This document shows positions 1 through 12,229 of a stretch of 64,000 nt of DNA, one piece after another. Within the stretch, counting starts at the first letter, position 1, and every line of letters begins with the position of its first letter. The stretch lies in NCBI GenBank assembly GCA_030704615.1, contig CM060732.1, positions 1,738,001 through 1,802,000 on the forward strand, in the 5' to 3' direction. The notes under the pieces were generated by a model. The model was given only the letters and a program-made list of their open reading frames with translations, searched no databases and was not told the DNA's origin. This DNA is from Takakia lepidozioides. Taxonomy: Eukaryota; Streptophyta; Takakiopsida; Takakiales; Takakiaceae. Position numbers and translations under genes: made by a program.

Positions 1-3000
1 GAATATACTAAAGCAGAAAGAGTGCGCAAGAACAGGGCCTATGGTTCCGCTTGGCAGATTGAGAGAGAGAAGCTGCATAGAAAATGGGAGGTTGGTGACG
101 TCCTTGAGAAGGTACAAAAGGAAGTGCTGACAGCGACCCAACAACATTTTGCTAGGGAATTGGAACTCCAAGATCTGTGCAATAAGGAAAGGGATTGTCA
201 TGGGAAGTCACTTGAGGTATATCAATATTAACCTTTGGAGATCTTCTTGTACTGCTCAGCAAGCACCACTCCTAAGAATTTGACACTACAAAGGAAGCAA
301 AGTTTCAGCTTGGAGAAATATCTGGTGCAAGTTTTCTGTTTGACAGTAAGAGTTTGTGTGCTTCAATGGATGTAGGAGATGACTATTCTCCACAAGGCAG
401 AGATTAAGAGATTGAAGGTATGCTTGCCTTCCTGTTAATTCCTATCGTATTTGCTTGGTTTTAGGGCCCAAGTGGTTGTTAACCTCCCTTCTATAAATTT
501 GGTAATGCCTGTGCTTTGATGTGCCTTAACAAGAGGAAGAATAGTGATAAACAAGTGGGCAGTGTTGTTTGCCCACCCACAAAGCTATGAGAGTGCCAAC
601 AGAATCTCAGCCTACTCCCTAAACGGCACTCGATTTCCCTTTTGAAGTCTCCATCCTAAAATTTGATAAGGCCTGGTGGCTAGATCAATATTGTAATTCA
701 CACTGTGAAGTACTTTGAGAGTTGAATGCCATGTCCTAGGACTGAAGAATGACATGGGGTGTGAGTTAATCATTGTTGCAAAGAAAGATGGGTAGACTGA
801 GGCATCATTTCTCTTCATCTGTTTTCAGGTCTGTTTTTTAGACTTTTGTCTCTTGCAGATGGAGCACATGAACAACATTGAGGAATGCTGTCAAAATCAT
901 GCCTCCCTTGAATCTGAGTGGCAGGATAAGGTGTGTAACTTCTTAAATCCATAAGTTCTGAGTCTCTCTCTCTACGTTGTAAAGCACCATTTCATTTCAT
1001 TTCATTTCTCTAGGTTATAAGCCAGAGATGGTCACAGTTTTGCAAGTCTTTAAGGATCCATCGGTAATTTGAATACCATATTGTGGTATCACCAGGGGTT
1101 TGCATCCATTGTATAGTGTTTGGGTTCTGATCCCTCTGCAGGTTTATGGCCCTTCATTCATCCATTGCTACTGTGCTCTTTTGGGTCTCCTAGGTAGCTT
1201 GTACATTGATCGGGATATTAGGATGCCTATGTGAGGCACCTATGCATACTGAAGGGTCTCTACATATACCAGCATTGTCAATAGGGCCTAAGGATCATGA
1301 GTTGATTGTAGACACTTCCAAGGTCTCCATTGTACAACCTCATTGTAGTCAGTGATATTTCACATTCTTCATTTTCACAAAACTTTGGTATTTGATACAG
1401 GAAATGAATCTACAAAAGCAAATTTCAACAGCTGTTCAGGAGAAGACTAGGATCCTTCAGGATATGTTCTCTGTGCAAGAGAAGCTTCGAGGAACTGAGG
1501 ATCTACTGGAAGCTACTCAAACTGCCCTTGACAATGTGCATGCAAATCGACGAATTTCTTTGTGGGGGAAATGAAATGAATTGATACCTTATAATGTCTG
1601 TGGAAGAAATTTATGAAATAAGAAATCTCCAAATAAGATTGCGAAAACTAAAAGTGGACTGCAATCTCTTTATGGGACTCAGTAAGTTCATGCCTAACAG
1701 TTGCGGAGTGCTCATGCAGTATGCTGCTTCTGGTTCTCCATAAACAATCAGAAATAACTGTCACAGAGTCTCTGTGCTCAATCACTGGACATCCTTATAG
1801 AAGTTACTTGACAGCTCAATATTGACTACTAAGAATAGGCTTACTTGTCTAGACTTTGAATGGTAATGGACACCCATAAAATATTTTGGCTGTACGTGCT
1901 TGCAGGAGACATTGGCCAAAGCTGACTTGGAAGGGGATCTTAAGTTTGCGAAAGGAGAGAATTCTCTAGCTGTATGTTTCTCACTCAACTAGTGATTTCA
2001 AAGACTTTCCGGTCTTTAAGAAGAGTTGTTCATTGCATGATCAAACTCACTGGCTGCTATCCTGCATTTACAGCTTTTCTTCTGACTTGGAATGATCATT
2101 CTCAAATTGGTGACCTAAATTAGAGTTTAGGAATCGGACAAAATCTAGACTAGCTAAATTCATGAGGACCAAGATGTCTCCAGTACAATGAGTTCCTATA
2201 CAATAGGACTAAATCTAGTCTGAATGCTGGTAATTCGGAGGTCCTGAGATTTTTTAGTTGGTCTTTGAGAATGCCACAGGAAGAAAATCTGCAGAGTGCA
2301 TACAGAGAGGCAAGCAGTCTCTCAGCCGCTCTTGCTGCCGTCAAGCAAGAAGCCCTGTAAGGACAAACCAACCCAAAACCTCCAGATGTAGATGATTGTC
2401 CTACATCTACACAATCTTGTGAAAACTCACGACCCCAAGTTTTGAGGCATGCATGTGGGATTGATTGTTCTATCGAATGCTTCTTTAGGACTCAGAAAAT
2501 TGTTTTGGGCATCGCACCACAATTGAGTCTGTTTGTCATCCGTGTGTGCGGTTATGCTTCATTTCTGGATGGTACCTCTGCTAATCGTGGTTAGCAATGA
2601 GACTCCATTGCCAGCAAGGAACCAGGTTCTGGTTTGATCCTAGTAACTGCTAGGGTCTGGGGCTTGCTGCAGAACCACTTGAGTGAGTTGATTCTGGTTA
2701 GTTAATGCAGAGTTGGAAAACGTGCATTAAGATGAAATGTAGCTTCATTACAGATATGATATAATTAGATAATACTGGCTGACACTGGGAGAAAATGGAA
2801 GGAACTCACAGATTGCCACGGGAAAGAGTTAACTGTATAGGATTTAATTTCAACACGATCTAAAACATGTACTTTCAGGGAAGGTAAAGAATATGTTATC
2901 TCTCTTCTCTCGTGGGTAGGTTCCAGTTCACTCTTAAGTCCCTTGAGGTCCTCAATTCCCTTCCAGCAGACCCAACAAGCTGGCTCCAACAGCTTCTGTA

Positions 3001-6000
3001 TTCGAAGTTCAGTGGACTGCTTCATTGCTTCCCTAGTACATCCACTCCTTCACTGTAACTGTGAAACTCCAGAAACCAAATATTAATTCCAGATTTGCCA
3101 TACTGTCTCTTCTTGTGAACAGGTTAATAGAAGAATATATAAAAGATCTTCCCTTTCTAATTCATGTGGACATATTCTTGTGCAGGGATGCCAAGCTAAC
3201 CTATAATGCAGCTGTCACAGCCATTGTAAGTGGCCTGTCATGCACTCTGCTAGATCGCCTACATAGTCCTTCCAACTAATAATAACTCCGTTGTCAACAT
3301 GTGACCTTTGCTTTGAAATTTTCCCTCAATGTGATCATGATGACGTGCAAGGGCTTCACATATGAACTGAGCCTTAGTAACTCAATAGTTCTATGCTCTC
3401 AGGTGTTTGTCCTCATATTGGTGGATGTTATAAAGTTTTTTTCCTTAAAAGTACTATTTCATTTCATGTCTTTTGCGGAGGGATCGCCCAATGGCTTTGT
3501 GCACCCCACCCATGGGAACCTGGATTCTACTGTCAGAAGAGCAGTCAGCTGTCCATTGGCCCTCTGGACTGTCCATGAGGTGGTCTGATTTGACGTTAAT
3601 CTTCATTCCTTCTGTCTCTTGAGCTTCCCATGGACATTAGAAAATTTACAGGGAAATTGAAAGTGAGAACATTTCTTCTTTCACTTAGACAATCGCTAGA
3701 ACATTAATTGTGGTTTCTGGATTTGTTCCTCTCTCATGTTTTCTTCCATTTTGTCCCATAAGCTCTACGAGCTTTCCGCGGACGTTATAAAGCACCATTT
3801 CATTTCATTTCTTTCACTGCCCTTTATACTATGAGATCCATGGGAGATTCAACTGTCTATTCCAGGATACCCAATCTCTCACGGAGGTCTTCCATTACGA
3901 GGATCGGAAATGCTGGCAGCTTACCTGCATGAAGTATTGACTCTTAGACAATCCCTTGAGCTTTAGTTGCTTTTGGGCTGTTTGTGGCCCCTCTCTCTGT
4001 CTTGTTGTTTTCTTTCTCTTGTCCCATAAGCTCTTTGAGCTTCCTGCGGACGTTATAAAGTAAAATTTCATTCATTTCTGTCTCTCTCTCCTGTACTTCA
4101 ATAAGGCCAGGGGACTCCTCTGCTTGTGTATCCTTTAATTTGTAAATAAAAAAAGGGGAGATGGTTCTGGCAAAGTGTTAAGAAAAAGCCTGATGCATAC
4201 TTAATCCTGGCATGTATTCAGATTAGAGGAACTTACAAAGTGAGATACATTTTGAACTCAGTTGTTAGTCTTCTGCTAATCACTCACAAGAAATACCAAA
4301 TTCACAGGAGAAGAGGGCTTACTCAATTCAGAAGGACCTGGCAAATGTGACCAACACCTGCACTGTGAACGAACAAGAAGTCAAACATTACAAGCATAAG
4401 GTGCTTGCAAGAATTTCCAGCAACACAATCGCATATGTTTCACCAGCTAGACAGGATTATGCAAGTAAAAACTCTTTGGGGCCTCTTGTGAGTGTCGTTG
4501 AGGGTTATTTATTCTGTGTTTTGGTGATCTCAAGTGTTCAATTGTAGATGGAAGAATCGCAATTCAACCTTGCTACGACACGGAAGGACTTGCAGATTGC
4601 ATTGATGGATGTCCAGCAACTGCAACAAGAGGTGACCATTCTCTCTCTCTTACAGGCAACATTTCCTCTTTGGTGTCTTATGTTCTACTTTGTCCGATGA
4701 CCATGAGCCTCCCATGGATACAATCAACTTTTTCTTTGACTTCTTCCTGTTCTTTTTATCCTATAAGCTCTTCAGGCTCTCCGTGACTGTTATAAGGTTC
4801 TTCTTACTTCTTTCTTAGAGAATTCCTTTGGATCCGTGATAATTTTTTTTCTTTCATTATTTCTCTATGTGCCTGCTCATCATCAGCAAACCACCGTAGA
4901 AGAGGACCATTCCTTTTCTCTCTCTGTGCCCCCTTCTCTCTAAACCTTGACCATTGTACATCTTGTGTCTTGCTGACTCTCCTGCACTTTTGTCACATCT
5001 ACCTCTTTTGCAGTGGTTTGCCTTAATTCCAGCTGCACTTGATCTTGATTGCTATAGGACTGTCCAATCAGCAAATCTCGATATCTCTTTTGGGATAAGA
5101 ATGTGAGGACAGCAACTGCTGGATGACTTCCCGAAGGTCTGGCTTACAGATAATGTGATTATGAAGAATACCCCGTGGACATGTATGCCAAATGTGGGAG
5201 CATTGAGGATGCGGTGGGAGTGTTCAACGTGGATTACAAAGCTTATGACTGGACAATTTGGGGGGGTGGGGACTGGGGTGGGAAACAGTTACGTGGTGCA
5301 AATGCTGAGGTTGAATGCAAGGAAGAAGAGAAGAGGAGGATGAAGACCGAGTTTGATATGCAAAGCCAGCAACTCACAGCTAAAATTTCCCGACTTCAGC
5401 TTGAGGGAGTTGCTAAGGTGAAAGGCATATTGGTGTATGAAGTGTATCGTCAGTTAAGCTGCTTTAAATGCTATACAGTAACTCGGACCTTCACCAATTT
5501 GCTTCTGCAAAAATTGTTATTCCAACTAAAATTGTGCACCAAGTAAGAATACCACTGTTATATTTGTTTGATAGAATATCTGCTGCATGAAATGGCAGAG
5601 GCTGAATTGGATAGAATTCAGGCTCCTTATTTGAGGAGTGGAGAACTGGCCCTTAGCTTGACGGATTTCCAGGGCTACATTCACAATCCGCTAATGGAAT
5701 GGAACACGAACTGATGACAAACAAAATGTAATCTTGAGAGCAGAGTGAGCAGGCAGTCCTGAAAATGAAAGAGCTGATGGAATCGCGGCTGCGACAGCAA
5801 ATCCAAGCCCATGAAGAAATTCTTCAGAACTTGCAGAAAGCATTTATGACTCAGGTATGTACCATATGTTCTGGAGGTGCAAGGAAAGGGTGGAAGGTGG
5901 CTCTGACCTAAGTTGATAGAAAATAGCGGCCTTTCAAAGCTCTGTGCACAACTTTGCAAACCAGAGGAGGGAATTTGATACTCAGTGCAGATTCTTGGGG

Positions 6001-6133
6001 GAGCATGCTGTGTGTTTTGCAGTTGGAGGAGCAGAAGAAAGGAGGAAAGCTGCATCTTTCATCACTTGAGGGTCACTTATGCAGACTACGATGCAAGCTT
6101 GATAGTAGGAAGAGACCACACCTTGATTCCTGA
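1..6133 (+). CDS. Coiled-coil protein gene, 3' part (at least 11 exons)
   Basis: The gene runs in from the left edge and is read through short exons with GT/AG borders and compatible phases: 1-216, 376-417, 859-930, 1401 to about 1530 (donor unclear), 1906-1971, 2280-2356, 3186-3225, 4308-4400, 4548-4631, 5310-5417, about 5743-5854 and 6023-6133 (stop TGA). The protein is rich in E, K, Q, L and R with heptad-like spacing (for example KMKELMESRLRQQIQAHEE near the end), so a long coiled coil is expected. I see no catalytic motif and do not recognise the family; a cytoskeletal or Golgi tether-like role would be a guess. Phase agreement across most junctions argues for a real gene, not chance ORFs. 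There may be further exons around 5590-5700. The start lies outside the window. Confidence 0.6.
2575..2700 (+). repeat. Possible tRNA-derived SINE head
   Basis: TGGTTAGCAATGAGA fits an A box and GGTTTGATCC about 40 nt later fits a B box. No clear tail is seen. It could be an old SINE of another family or chance. Confidence 0.25.
3484..3812 (+). repeat. tRNA-derived SINE-like element with ATTTC tail
   Basis: The head resembles a decayed tRNA promoter: an A-box-like stretch near 3487 and a B-box-like GGGAACCTGGATTCT near 3519. The 3' end has a short hairpin (AAGCTCTACGAGCTTT) then GGACGTTATAAAGCACC and (ATTTC)n. The same 3' end recurs at about 985-1013, 4015-4078 and 4757-4800, which shows this is a family. 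All copies lie in introns of the coiled-coil gene. Confidence 0.5.
3930..4080 (+). repeat. SINE-like 3' end, second copy
   Basis: Matches the 3' third of the 3484-3812 element: TTAGACAATC, then CCCATAAGCTCTTTGAGCTT, GCGGACGTTATAAAG and an ATTTC-type tail. The head is not visible, so it may be 5'-truncated. Confidence 0.5.
4680..4800 (+). repeat. SINE-like 3' end, third and most diverged copy
   Basis: Carries CCATGAGCCTCCCATGGA, TATAAGCTCTTCAGGCTCT and GACTGTTATAAGG, the same order of landmarks as the other copies. The tail is lost. Confidence 0.4.
5150..5246 (+). pseudogene. PPR repeat fragment inside an intron
   Basis: About 30 codons read as the end of one pentatricopeptide repeat and the start of the next ([18 protein letters not shown]), the commonest signature of plant PLS-class PPR proteins that bind organellar RNA. 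It is preceded by a frame break and followed by low-complexity G-rich sequence, with no other PPR motif near it. It sits just before the 5310 exon of the coiled-coil gene, so it is an inserted scrap and not a working gene. Confidence 0.7.
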
Positions 6134-6486
6134 CGAGCCAAGTATAGGGGATGTGCTAATCTGCTTCGGCCGTCGCTCAGCAAATGCATATGCTGAACCA
6201 CGTTTGTATTTCTTTAACCCTGCTTAGAGAATCATTGATGGTGACTTGTGCCTTAGGGTGATACATGCTGGTCGTAGGACCAGCATAGCACTGTGGATTC
6301 GTGAACAGGGAAGATGGGAGAAAATCAATACAATGGCACGAGAGGTGACATGGGGAGGTAGAGTAGAGATGTTAAGAAATGGACAGTGGGAATGGTATAG
6401 AGGTCAGATTTAGAGTTCCTGTAGAGAGAATTTAGAGTGCATTAGATAACCAATCAGCTTAGCTTCCAAGTTGTAAGGTAGAAGAA
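6134..6486. other. Spacer, nothing recognised
   Basis: Follows the stop codon of the coiled-coil gene and probably holds its 3' untranslated region. It ends in AG-rich sequence before the gag relic. Confidence 0.4.
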
Positions 6487-7271
6487 TGACTAGTCCTACT
6501 AGTGTAGATGTACCTTATTATGGTAGGAATAGTGAGGACGTGAATGACTGGTTGGAGAGAATTCAAATGGAGGTAGATGTGAGGGATCTGAATGAGGACA
6601 AAACCTTCAAAGTGGCAAGGCTAAATCTGAGGGCCAAAGCTGATGAGTGGTACCGCAAATAGAACCCTAGACTAGACAACTGGGAGGACTTCAGAACAGC
6701 CATAGCTGCAAAATTTGGTGTCATTGATCTGGCAGAAATCAGGCTGCGGATGGATGTCATCAAGCACAAAGGGTTCAAACATATTTCGATAGGTTGAACC
6801 GCCTGTTCATGAGGAGTGAGGTGTCTGATTTGGAGCAAAGGCGTAGATTCATAGGAGGTTTGAGACCAGAGATAGCGAGAGTGATGCTGGGCAGGCGCTT
6901 TTCTGACGTAGAGGCAGCACTTGAAACAGCCATTGAAATTGAGAGAGGTCTGGGCAAGTTGGGGGAGATACCTCTAGAGCCCTTGGAAGGAGAGGATTCA
7001 GATGAATCAATCGTGTTTGTTAGTCCTGTAGACAAAATTCGATCAGTTGAACACTACCCTACAGAAGTACTTCGAGAGAGGACCAGTCATAGGAGAGAAC
7101 TCAGGATCTAGGACACCACCTCGTGCTTGCCTTTGTAACACTTGCCATGAAGAGGGTCACATAGCTGCATATTGTCCAAAAAGAAGAACCCAAGCCAAGT
7201 GTGACAAGTGTCACCGGTTTGGGCATTCCATGCAAATGTGTGGTGTGTCATGCTCTTTCATAAGCTTGTAG
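6487..7271 (+). pseudogene. Ty3/gypsy gag relic with two CCHC zinc knuckles
   Basis: Reads as a plant gypsy Gag: an N-terminal part (start near MTSPTSVDVPYYG; contains NDWLERIQMEV, LNLRAKADEWYRK), the capsid helix region (FMRSEVSDLEQRRRFIGGL, RPEIARVML) and two zinc knuckles (CNTCHEEGHIAAYC and CDKCHRFGHSMQMC) at about 7131-7250. Gag packages element RNA into virus-like particles. There is an in-frame stop at 6660 and frame changes near 6785 and 7050, so it is dead. No protease or RT follows on this strand. Confidence 0.85.
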
Positions 7272-7867
7272 AGGGCGGTTTGAGGAGTGTCTACAGGATG
7301 CTTCTCATGGTCATGCAAGTGAGAGAAGAGAGGAAAAAGAGAGTGTTGGGATGAGGGCATGCTGGGGATAGGCATTGCTTTAGCTTCCCTTCCTCATAGC
7401 TTTCCACCTTCTCAGTAGGTCGAGACCTTTCCGTAGGTGGAGACAAGAGTCAACCCGGTTTTGGGCTGGGGTGTTCTTGCAAGAGCGACATTGTGGAGTT
7501 GTTTTTGGTGTGGGGGAGCTGTTGTTTTCATTCTTGTGTTTAGATCCCTTCCACACCTGCATGCTTGATTGTGCGCCATGCTAGCTTTATTATAGGTGGT
7601 TGACTCGGATTTGATCACCGATCCAATCATAGAGCATGCTGTCGATAGTGAGGCTGGGGTTAGACCATCTTTGTTTCTCTTGTGGTGAGGTTGGAGGTGA
7701 TGACCAGCCAACCATAGAAGTGCCTGCGGTGAATGCAGGTGCAGGTTATCTTATGAACCTAGTATTCCAAACCATAAGCCACATCATGTTCTCTATCCGG
7801 TAACCTTGTGGAAAGGGGGTTAGGGACATGTTCATGACCGGTTGAGTGTCAGTTTGTCAACACAGAG
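7272..7867. other. Spacer between two gag relics
   Basis: No domain recognised on either strand. It is probably decayed retroelement or LTR sequence. Confidence 0.35.
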
Positions 7868-8850
7868 GTGTCACTAGTTGCTGGGGACAGTGCCGGTACG
7901 AGCACTAGCGATATTAGTGGGTACACAAGACGACGTATGCGGTTTAGGCCACCTTCACCTCCTATGTCTTCCAAGGAAAGTTCTAATTCCGATTCTGAAT
8001 CAGGAGGGTGCACGCCAACGCTTCCTTGCCATTGTTGTGGGATACAATGGAGATGTATACAGCTACCAAGGGGCCACGAAGATACTCTGGGGCGGTGGGC
8101 ACCATCGAGTTGGATGATTTCATTCAAGAATTTGATAGTTGGCGTGACTTGCAGCAAATGCGCAATCCACAATTGTTTACGCATTTTATGGCATGAAAGG
8201 GGCTGTTTCAACACCTTGAGGGGCCGCCCATGGATGATTACCATGAGTGTAGGCGGGGGCATGATGTTGAGATCGAGGACTGGAGAATGTACTGTCACCC
8301 GACTATGTCTCCATCACTAGAGGCACAAGGGCAGCGGCCACACCGGCAGCTTCCACAAGCAGCAGCAGTGGGACTAGTGGTACAGGGACTAGGACGTCCA
8401 CCCAAGCCATTGCTGCACCAGTACCAGTATCCATGCTAGTCTTCAACCCTGTTGTGGAGTTTTTCGAAGAGTTGAGAATGAACTACCAAGGGGTGAGGAC
8501 AGAGAACTTGAGGAGCTTGCAAGAGTTCCAGAGGAAGCCTACTGAGAGCTTGAGGGAGGTTTTCACTCGTATGAGGCGCAAGCTTGATAAATGTAACCCA
8601 AGGGGTTACGGAAGCTCAGGCAGTCCAATTCCGGTATGGGATATTGGACAAGGAGCTGAGGAGAAGGGTGCGGTATGCAACTCTCCTACAAGTGGCCCAA
8701 CTCACCTTAGCAAATGTGTTTTTGCTGGCAGAGCGGATAGAGCTCAACATGGTGGAAGAATGAGTGGTTATGGTGGGATTTGCTAAGGAGACACCACGGG
8801 GTAGTGGTCCTCCTAGCCAGCCACTACCCCAACGTGCTCAAGGCAACAAT
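7868..8850 (+). pseudogene. Ty3/gypsy gag, N-terminal half only
   Basis: An S/P-rich leader (MRFRPPSPPMSSKES) is followed, over frame changes, by a capsid-like domain: ELDDFIQEFDSWRDLQQMRN near 8110, FFEELRMNYQGVRTENLRSL near 8460, then a second-half pattern ending about 8760 (LAERIELNMVEE in the best frame). A Q/P-rich linker runs to about 8850, where the sequence passes abruptly into the minus-strand PHD finger of the neighbouring element. No zinc knuckle follows. The minus-strand element lacks exactly this gag half, so both may be parts of one inverted element (see findings). Confidence 0.7.
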
Positions 8851-9132
8851 CAAGCAGTGTGGACATAACCAATCTCCATCAAGAACCCTATCAAGAGGTG
8901 GTGTCAAGCATCCCATGTGCCAACCCCTTGAGCATCGATCACATATCAGGATGGTGGCTGCCCCTTTGGCAGACCCACAGAGCATGCACCTCAAACCTGC
9001 AGGTACCACTGCCAAGTTTGGATCAACTCTGCCATCGACATTGGGAAAGTGACATGACGCACAATTACGCACATGGTCCTTCCAAGTCATGCCATCCCAA
9101 CCCTCCAAGATCAGGACTCCTGAGGGCAACAC
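8824..9132 (-). pseudogene. C4HC3 PHD finger at the polyprotein C-terminus
   Basis: Within about 100 codons all eight ligands of a PHD finger are present in the right spacing: CMLC, CDRC, WHMGC and WLCPHC (Cys49, Cys52, Cys64, Cys67, His72, Cys75, Cys90, Cys93 of this frame; 8988-8854). PHD fingers read the histone H3 tail. It lies directly downstream of the integrase on the same strand, where chromoviruses carry a chromodomain, so a role in choosing chromatin for insertion is a fair inference. The frame is open through the finger. Confidence 0.85.
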
Positions 9133-9344
9133 CTCTCGAACCCTCAGAATAACACGCCCTGCAGTGACATCCAGGGTCGTAGGAGCAGTTACTGCAAATA
9201 AACATAGTCACTAGGGCTAAACCTTTGAACCCGAGGATGATATCCTCCACCCCGTATAGTGACATACCTCAACGTATCACGATGCTGTGCAATGGCAAGG
9301 TTATCAAAAGCCATAGGTATGACTTATTTGAATAACTCTGCACG

Positions 9345-10110
9345 CTACTCACATGCGCGTATCCACACGTCCGGATCGTCAAGGTTAAGGACTTGAACAG
9401 TGTCCCTCCGAATGGCTGCAGGCAAATCCGGCTCTCGGCCAAAGAGAAGGAAATATGGCGAGAAGGAGGCATGTGATGCTTGCTTGTTGAACCTGTAGCC
9501 CATAGCTAACCACGGTACCTGAAGATCCTGATCTCCTAGGTGTCCCTTCTGCAAGCCATACTTGCGCAAACCCCTCTTCACCGTCTGAACAACTCTATCT
9601 GCCAAGCCATCGGCCTTAGGATACTCCCGAGAAGTGGTACGGTGGTCTATCAAGGCTTTATCACACAAAGCCTGAAACTCCCCCAAGAACTCTTTCCCTT
9701 GGTCCGTGAGTACCTCTGCTAGAGCACCGAATCGGCTAAGCACACGATCCAAGAATGCATACACAGCCCCCTCATTAACCTTGTCAGACAACGGAACCAA
9801 CTCAATCCATTTGGAGAAGTGTTCCACCATTACCAACACATATCTGTGGTGACACATCGTCAGTGGCAACAGTCCTGCGAAGTCAAGACTTCACCTGTAG
9901 CCCAATCCCATGATCGGTAAATGATGCAACTGGGGTGTATGAGCGTTGAATGAAGCACGCACCCTGTCACACACCATGCACTTAGCCACGAACTGTTGCA
10001 CCTATGTGTGCATACCACGTCACCAATACTACCCCTGCAGTAGACTGTGAGTGCATCGCACTCCAAAATGCCCCAACTCCTCATGGGCATGCCGCACTAA
10101 CCGTGCAAGC
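9345..10110 (-). pseudogene. Integrase (HHCC and catalytic core)
   Basis: The zinc-binding N-terminus is readable at about 10090-9970 (HEELGHFG ... KCMVC, with stops). After a frame change SLDFAG is followed by YVLVMVEHFSKWIELVPL, VLTDQGKEFLGEF and YPKADGLADRVVQTVKRGLR. The first two catalytic Asp positions are present; the third acidic residue reads Asp (GLADR) where Glu (GLAER) is usual. The C-terminal part reaches LLFGREPDLPAAIR. Confidence 0.88.
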
Positions 10111-10399
10111 TGTGTTGGGTGAGGCATGATCCTTACTCGACCATCCTCCTATACTCGGAGCAGGTGTATCCCATCTCACTTGAACCTCTTGGTTCATTGC
10201 AGGATCCGATCCCTCTCCTTGACAGTCACAGTGGCTGCTGTAGTCCAACATAGCCGAATCCTCATGTATATCTCTAGCACCGCCTGGCTCACCACTAGCC
10301 TCAGGGTCCTCAGACACTCCGTCTACAGTCATCCATGTTGGAGGTCCAATCTAGCCTCCCGCTGCCAAGATATACAAGAATGCAGATGCGTGCCACCCC

Positions 10400-10938
10400 G
10401 GCACCATCTCCTCATCCGTCTCATCATGCCACCGAGCTCCAGTGTCATCCTGCTGGCTCGTGCATGGATTGCGACTCAATCCATCTGCATCCCGATTGAT
10501 TTAAACCGGTCGATGCACCACCTGAAAGTCGTACTCTTGGAGAATGAGTGCCCACCGTGCAAGCTTCCCCGTAAGCTTGTCTGTCTCCATCAACCACTTA
10601 AGTGGCTGGTGATCCTTAACAAGGATGAAGAGATTGTCGTATAGATATCACCTGAAGTGTGCCACGGCCCACACTGCAGCTAAGCACTCTCCCTCATATG
10701 AACTATACTTAACCTCTGCAGCGTTGTTCGAGCGGCTAACATAAGCCACTTTAAACTTTCTCCCCTCATCATCCACCTGTGTGAGCACTGTTCCAAGCCC
10801 TAGCATGCTCCAATCCGTGTGCAGCTGAAAGGGACGCCCCCTGATATGTCGTCTCAAAATGGGCGCCGAGGTCAACCTCGCCTTGAGCTCCTGAAAAACT
10901 CGTTCTTGCTCATCTTCCCACTGCCACTCCTGGTCCAC
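10400..10938 (-). pseudogene. RT connection and RNase H domain
   Basis: WEDEQERVFQELKARLTSAP and LHTDWSMLGLGTVLTQ mark the gypsy RNase H start (usually TDAS, here TDWS). KYSSYEGECLAAVWAV carries the catalytic Glu region. After a frame change near 10645, KDHQPLKWLM and GKLARWALILQEYDFQVVHR follow. RNase H removes RNA from the RNA/DNA hybrid. Confidence 0.85.
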
Positions 10939-10999
10939 TTGGTCAGCTTGGTTAGAGCCTTTGCAATAGCACTAAATCCCTTGATAAACCGTTTATAAT

Positions 11000-11816
11000 A
11001 GTTTGTCAACCCCATGAAAGCTCGAACTCGGCTCACATCCGTGGGGCGTGGAATTTGTGCAATGGCCTCTACTTTAGTCTGTTGTACCCCAATCCTCCAG
11101 GATATATCATGTGACCCAGATACTCAATCTGGTTGTGGAAAAACTTGCACTTCCCCGGATGCAGCTTCAATCCGTGCGCTCTCAAGTGCTCAAATACCAC
11201 CTGAAGATGTCTCTCATGCTTCTCCACCGTAGCACTGAAGATGATGATGTCATCTATATAGCACCAAGCAAACTCCACCCCTGCTAGAATCATGTCCATG
11301 ACTCTCTGGAACTCTGCTGGAGCGTTCTTAAGCCCAAATGGTAAGAACCGCCACTGATATAGGCAATCATTCTCGTGCTCATTGATCCCCCAGAATGTCG
11401 TCTTCTGCTTGTCTGCTTCCTTGATCGACAACTGGTGATATCCGGATCGTAAATCCAAAGTGCTAAAAACCTTAGCATGCCCAATGGCATCAAAGAGCTC
11501 CTCCGGTGTGGGCATGGCATACTTATCGGACTTGGTCTGACGATTTACAGGCCAGTCCGCATATATGTCTCTCCGTCCAATTGCCATAGACATACTTCTT
11601 GGCTGGCATCACTGTGGTTGAGGCATACTCTCCACCAGAGAGCTCCACCAAACGAGCCTCCCAGAGGTCTTGAGTCCTCATCCGAATAAAAGACCTCTCC
11701 ATGTCACTGTATCTATAGGGTCTCCGAAAGATTGACATGTCAGTGGCCAACTCAATACGAATTTCCTGACCCTTCAGTGCTCCCAAGTCATTCAAACTGA
11801 AGGCAAAGCAATTCAT
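11000..11816 (-). pseudogene. Reverse transcriptase of the methyltransferase-bearing gypsy element
   Basis: N-terminal part FRRPYRYSDMERSFIRM and GGEYASTTVMPAKK, then a frame change near 11590. Next come FSTLDLRSGYHQLSIKE, FLPFGLKNAPAEFQRVMD and the catalytic box CYIDDIIIFS (about 11260), then GLKLHPGKCKFF and EYLGHMI. These are the Ty3/gypsy RT motifs in normal order. The catalytic YIDD is intact although the frame is broken. Confidence 0.92.
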
Positions 11817-12229
11817 GTAAGCCCTCAGAAACCACCGTATACGTCGTCTCTCTCCTCCGGTGACAATGGGTCCAATGTCAGGCTCCCAATTGTCCTCCGT
11901 AACTGCAACCTTAAGTCCAGCAGACTTAGAGGTAGGAGACGCGTCCCGTGGTTGCTATGCCGCAACCTCTTGAGTAGTGACCACTGCCTGCTCTGTCAGT
12001 GATAATGCCTTATCCTGCCCCATCATCTCATCCTTGAGGACCTCCTCAACCCGAGAATAATCCCCAACCTCATACATCACCGCCGCCTTGGCTGCCAACT
12101 CCCTCTGAACCTCGAGCACCTCCCACATATGCCATGGATGTCTGCACCCCGTGGTCCTCACCTGCTCGCCCCCACTTGCTGCCTGTACCGTCTCGGTAGG
12201 CAAAGAGACCATCAAAAGAAGTGTACTCC

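Noticed and set aside
8780-9152. Plus-strand frames over the PHD region
   Set aside because: Shadows of the minus-strand PHD finger, whose eight ligands fit far better.
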